Assembly: GCA_003222755.1 (NCBI GenBank)
Contig: QHXA01000069.1
Span: forward strand, 1-8,032
Origin: Acidobacteriota bacterium
GTDB lineage: Bacteria; Acidobacteriota; Terriglobia; 20CM-2-55-15
Direction: 5' to 3'
DNA length: 8,032 nucleotides
Numbering within the stretch: the stretch's first letter is position 1; each line of letters opens with the position of its first letter. Positions 6,792 through 8,032 of this stretch are shown in pieces. The notes beneath the pieces are model-generated. The model worked only from the letters and a program-made list of their open reading frames with translations. It was not told where the DNA came from and ran no database searches. Both the position numbers and the translations under genes were made by a program.

Positions 6792-6977
6792 CTCGAACAT
6801 ATCGGCACCTTCGGCGCCGCAAACGGCGGCGAGTTGGGCGCCATTACCGTAAAGTGGCTGGAATGGCAAACGCGCGGCAACACCGAAGCCGCGAAGATGT
6901 TCAAAGGTGCAAATTGTGTCCTATGCAAGGATCCCGCGTGGCACACGCAGAAAAAGAACATCGAAGCAGGCAAATAA
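6792..6977 (+). pseudogene. Alpha/beta hydrolase, C-terminal remnant without a start
   Basis: The frame with codons at 6792, 6795 and so on, ending at a TAA at 6975-6977, encodes 61 residues with a coherent protein pattern: LEHIGTFGAANGGELG, then KWLEWQTRGNTEAAKMFKGA, then NCVLCKDPAW. This matches the C-terminal end of secreted alpha/beta hydrolases of the GHGGTYxxPNGG / WLxWQLKGD / FxGxxCxLCxDPxW type. The H of EHIGT would be the catalytic histidine, and the two Cys probably form the terminal disulfide. Upstream the frame is open back to a stop at 6714-6716 but contains no ATG, GTG or TTG before the remnant, and the rest of the enzyme (over 200 residues) is absent. It is therefore the 3' end of a lost gene, directly behind the permease. 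I am confident it is protein-derived and fairly confident of the family. Confidence 0.75.
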
Positions 6978-7134
6978 GTACACGATTCCATAAATTCGCT
7001 CAACGTATTTTCGAAACAGATCGGACATGCAACACTTGACTGGGACCGCAGAGAACGCATACATTTCGTGCACTCCGAAATTCCAGAAGGCGCATCCGAG
7101 TAGGAAGTAGCACATAGCTGCGAAGGAGAAATCG
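6978..7134 (+). promoter_or_regulatory. Leader of the soxC-like gene with possible sigma70 promoter and ribosome binding site
   Basis: No coding signal is seen in this stretch. It contains TTGACT at 7036-7041 and TACATT at 7060-7065 separated by 18 bases, a plausible but imperfect sigma70-type pair. A strong Shine-Dalgarno AAGGAG lies at 7123-7128, six bases before the ATG at 7135. The ribosome binding site is firm; the promoter is a guess from two hexamers. If it is used, the leader is about 60 bases long and the gene is transcribed independently of the permease. Confidence 0.35.
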
Positions 7135-8032
7135 ATGGACTCAAAAAAAGCTAGTCGAAGAAAATTTCTAAAGGGTGGCGCCGCGGCGGCTGCCGTCGGT
7201 GCGATACAGTCCGCAAGCGGTCAGACACCGGCACCCGTAAAGCGCTCTCTGAAGGATGAGGTCGCATATGGTGAGCGCTCCCATTACGTGACCTCGGTAC
7301 GCGTGGCCGTGAACGAGAGACCTTCGCCCGATGAGTTCGGCCTTACGTTTCACGTACTGACTCCGCTTCAGGATTCTGTAGGGATCATCACGCCATCCGC
7401 GCTCCACTTTGTGGGCACCCACCGTGGCGCTATTGTCCCGGACATCGATCCTCGCGAGTATCGCTTTTTACTTCACGGCATGGTGGACCGTCCGCTGGAG
7501 TTCACACTCGAAGAGTTGAAGCGCTTTCCTTCCGTCTCCCGCATTCATTTTCTTGAGTGCCTGGGAAACCGTGCGAGGCCCGAACATAAGACAGTTCAGC
7601 AAACGACGGGCTTGACCAGTTGCAGCGAATGGACCGGAGTGCTCTTGTCTGTGTTGCTCAAAGAGGTCGGCGTGCAAAAGGGAGCATCCTGGGTCGTTTC
7701 CGAAGGGTCGGAGGAGGTCAAAGGAGCGGGGAGCTTTCCGCTGGCGAAGGCAATGGACGACTGTTTGGTGGCATATGGCCAAAATGGCGAGCCGCTGCGT
7801 CCTCAGAATGGTTTCCCAGTGCGGCTGATCGTCCCCGGCTTCGAAGGAATTTATAACACCAAGTGGTTGAGACGCATGAAAGTGGTGGACCGATATTACA
7901 TGACGTACAACGACTACGGGCACATCTCGAACGACCCGAAAGTCGCCGCGCTGACTTTCCAGTGGGGACCGAAATCCGTCATCACGTCTCCTTCCGGAGG
8001 ACAGAAGCTGTCCGGCCGCGGCGTCTACCAGA
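7135..8032 (+). CDS. soxC: SoxC-like sulfite dehydrogenase, molybdopterin subunit, partial
   Basis: The first 299 codons of a sulfite-oxidase-family enzyme are present; the frame is open to the window end and relatives have about 400-430 residues. It begins with a twin-arginine signal, SRRKFLKGG (residues 7-15) followed by an Ala-rich segment, so it is exported folded with its Mo-cofactor. The catalytic domain shows ITPSALHFVGTHRG, VPDIDPREYRFLLHG, VDRPLEFTLEELKRFPSV and HFLECLGN with the Mo-ligand cysteine C142. GLTSCSEWTGV, QNGEPLRPQNGFPVRLIVPG and WLRRMKVVDRYYMTYNDY follow. The C-terminal dimerisation domain lies mostly outside. SoxC-type enzymes oxidise sulfite or sulfane sulfur and hand electrons to a c-type cytochrome (SoxD or similar), often the next gene. 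AAGGAG six bases upstream fixes the start. The residue after the ligand Cys is Leu, where relatives usually have Ala or Ser. SorA-like or SoxC-like function cannot be separated on this fragment. Confidence 0.93.
   Translation, partial: MDSKKASRRKFLKGGAAAAAVGAIQSASGQTPAPVKRSLKDEVAYGERSHYVTSVRVAVNERPSPDEFGLTFHVLTPLQDSVGIITPSALHFVGTHRGAIVPDIDPREYRFLLHGMVDRPLEFTLEELKRFPSVSRIHFLECLGNRARPEHKTVQQTTGLTSCSEWTGVLLSVLLKEVGVQKGASWVVSEGSEEVKGAGSFPLAKAMDDCLVAYGQNGEPLRPQNGFPVRLIVPGFEGIYNTKWLRRMKVVDRYYMTYNDYGHISNDPKVAALTFQWGPKSVITSPSGGQKLSGRGVYQ

Noticed and set aside
6767..7039. 90-codon Arg-rich frame starting with GTG on the + strand
   Set aside because: It is an out-of-frame reading of the hydrolase remnant; the Arg-rich composition comes from GC-rich codons read in the wrong frame. 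Only its first ten codons may be permease debris.
6921..7115. 64-codon hydrophobic frame on the - strand with CAFWNFG, faintly like the NorB/oxidase motif AFWNF
   Set aside because: Only about five residues agree, the rest does not follow the family, and it overlaps the better-supported hydrolase remnant on the other strand.
4480..8032. A molybdenum module linking the cpYpsA stub with the soxC-like Mo enzyme
   Set aside because: The stub cannot make protein of the family, the molybdenum role of cpYpsA is weakly founded, and a 2-kb unrelated permease separates the two.
1..8032. Mobile element, CRISPR array, toxin-antitoxin pair, defence system or structured RNA
   Set aside because: I looked for repeats, transposase motifs, tRNA-like folds and small paired ORFs with ribosome binding sites on both strands and saw none; the only notable inverted repeat is the hairpin behind nadE.

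Overview
The window looks like chromosomal DNA of a free-living, probably soil or sediment, heterotrophic bacterium. The gene set and protein style suggest Acidobacteriota or a relative: an NDH-2 with an RDIVQLG-type C-terminus, an M. tuberculosis-type NadE, an APC permease with a Usp-like tail, a DUF4118 histidine kinase and a Tat-exported SoxC-like molybdoenzyme. That placement is inference. TGG is used for Trp and TGA for stop, so the standard bacterial code applies. There is no tRNA, rRNA, CRISPR array, transposase or phage gene.

Layout. Bases 1-276 (+) are the C-terminal end of a type II NADH dehydrogenase that enters from the left edge. Bases 358-771 (-) hold a dienelactone-hydrolase-like alpha/beta hydrolase remnant without its N-terminal half or nucleophile serine. 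Bases 768-2831 (-) are an intact glutamine-dependent NAD+ synthetase, with a GC-rich hairpin just after its stop. Bases 2878-3201 (+) hold the first ~107 codons of a lipoprotein PQQ-type sugar dehydrogenase, broken by an in-frame TGA. Bases 3211-4374 (-) are a membrane sensor histidine kinase. Bases 4480-4530 (+) match only the first 17 codons of a YpsA-like 'molybdenum carrier' protein. Bases 4652-6721 (+) are an APC-family permease with a Usp-like cytoplasmic domain. Bases 6792-6977 (+) are the start-less C-terminal end of another alpha/beta hydrolase. From 7135 a Tat-dependent SoxC-like sulfite dehydrogenase runs off the right edge.

Four large genes look functional in what is visible (nadE, the kinase, the permease and the soxC-like gene), and they do not form one pathway. 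NadE makes NAD+, NDH-2 oxidises NADH at the membrane, and the SoxC-like enzyme would feed electrons from sulfite to a cytochrome outside the window.

The most notable property of the window is that the spaces between the large genes are filled with severed ends of other genes: a 3' end, a 5' end, a 5' end and a 3' end. This suggests repeated deletion and rearrangement with scars left behind, or misassembly. I found no convincing new multi-gene system. The decay pattern and its junctions are what deserve a second look.
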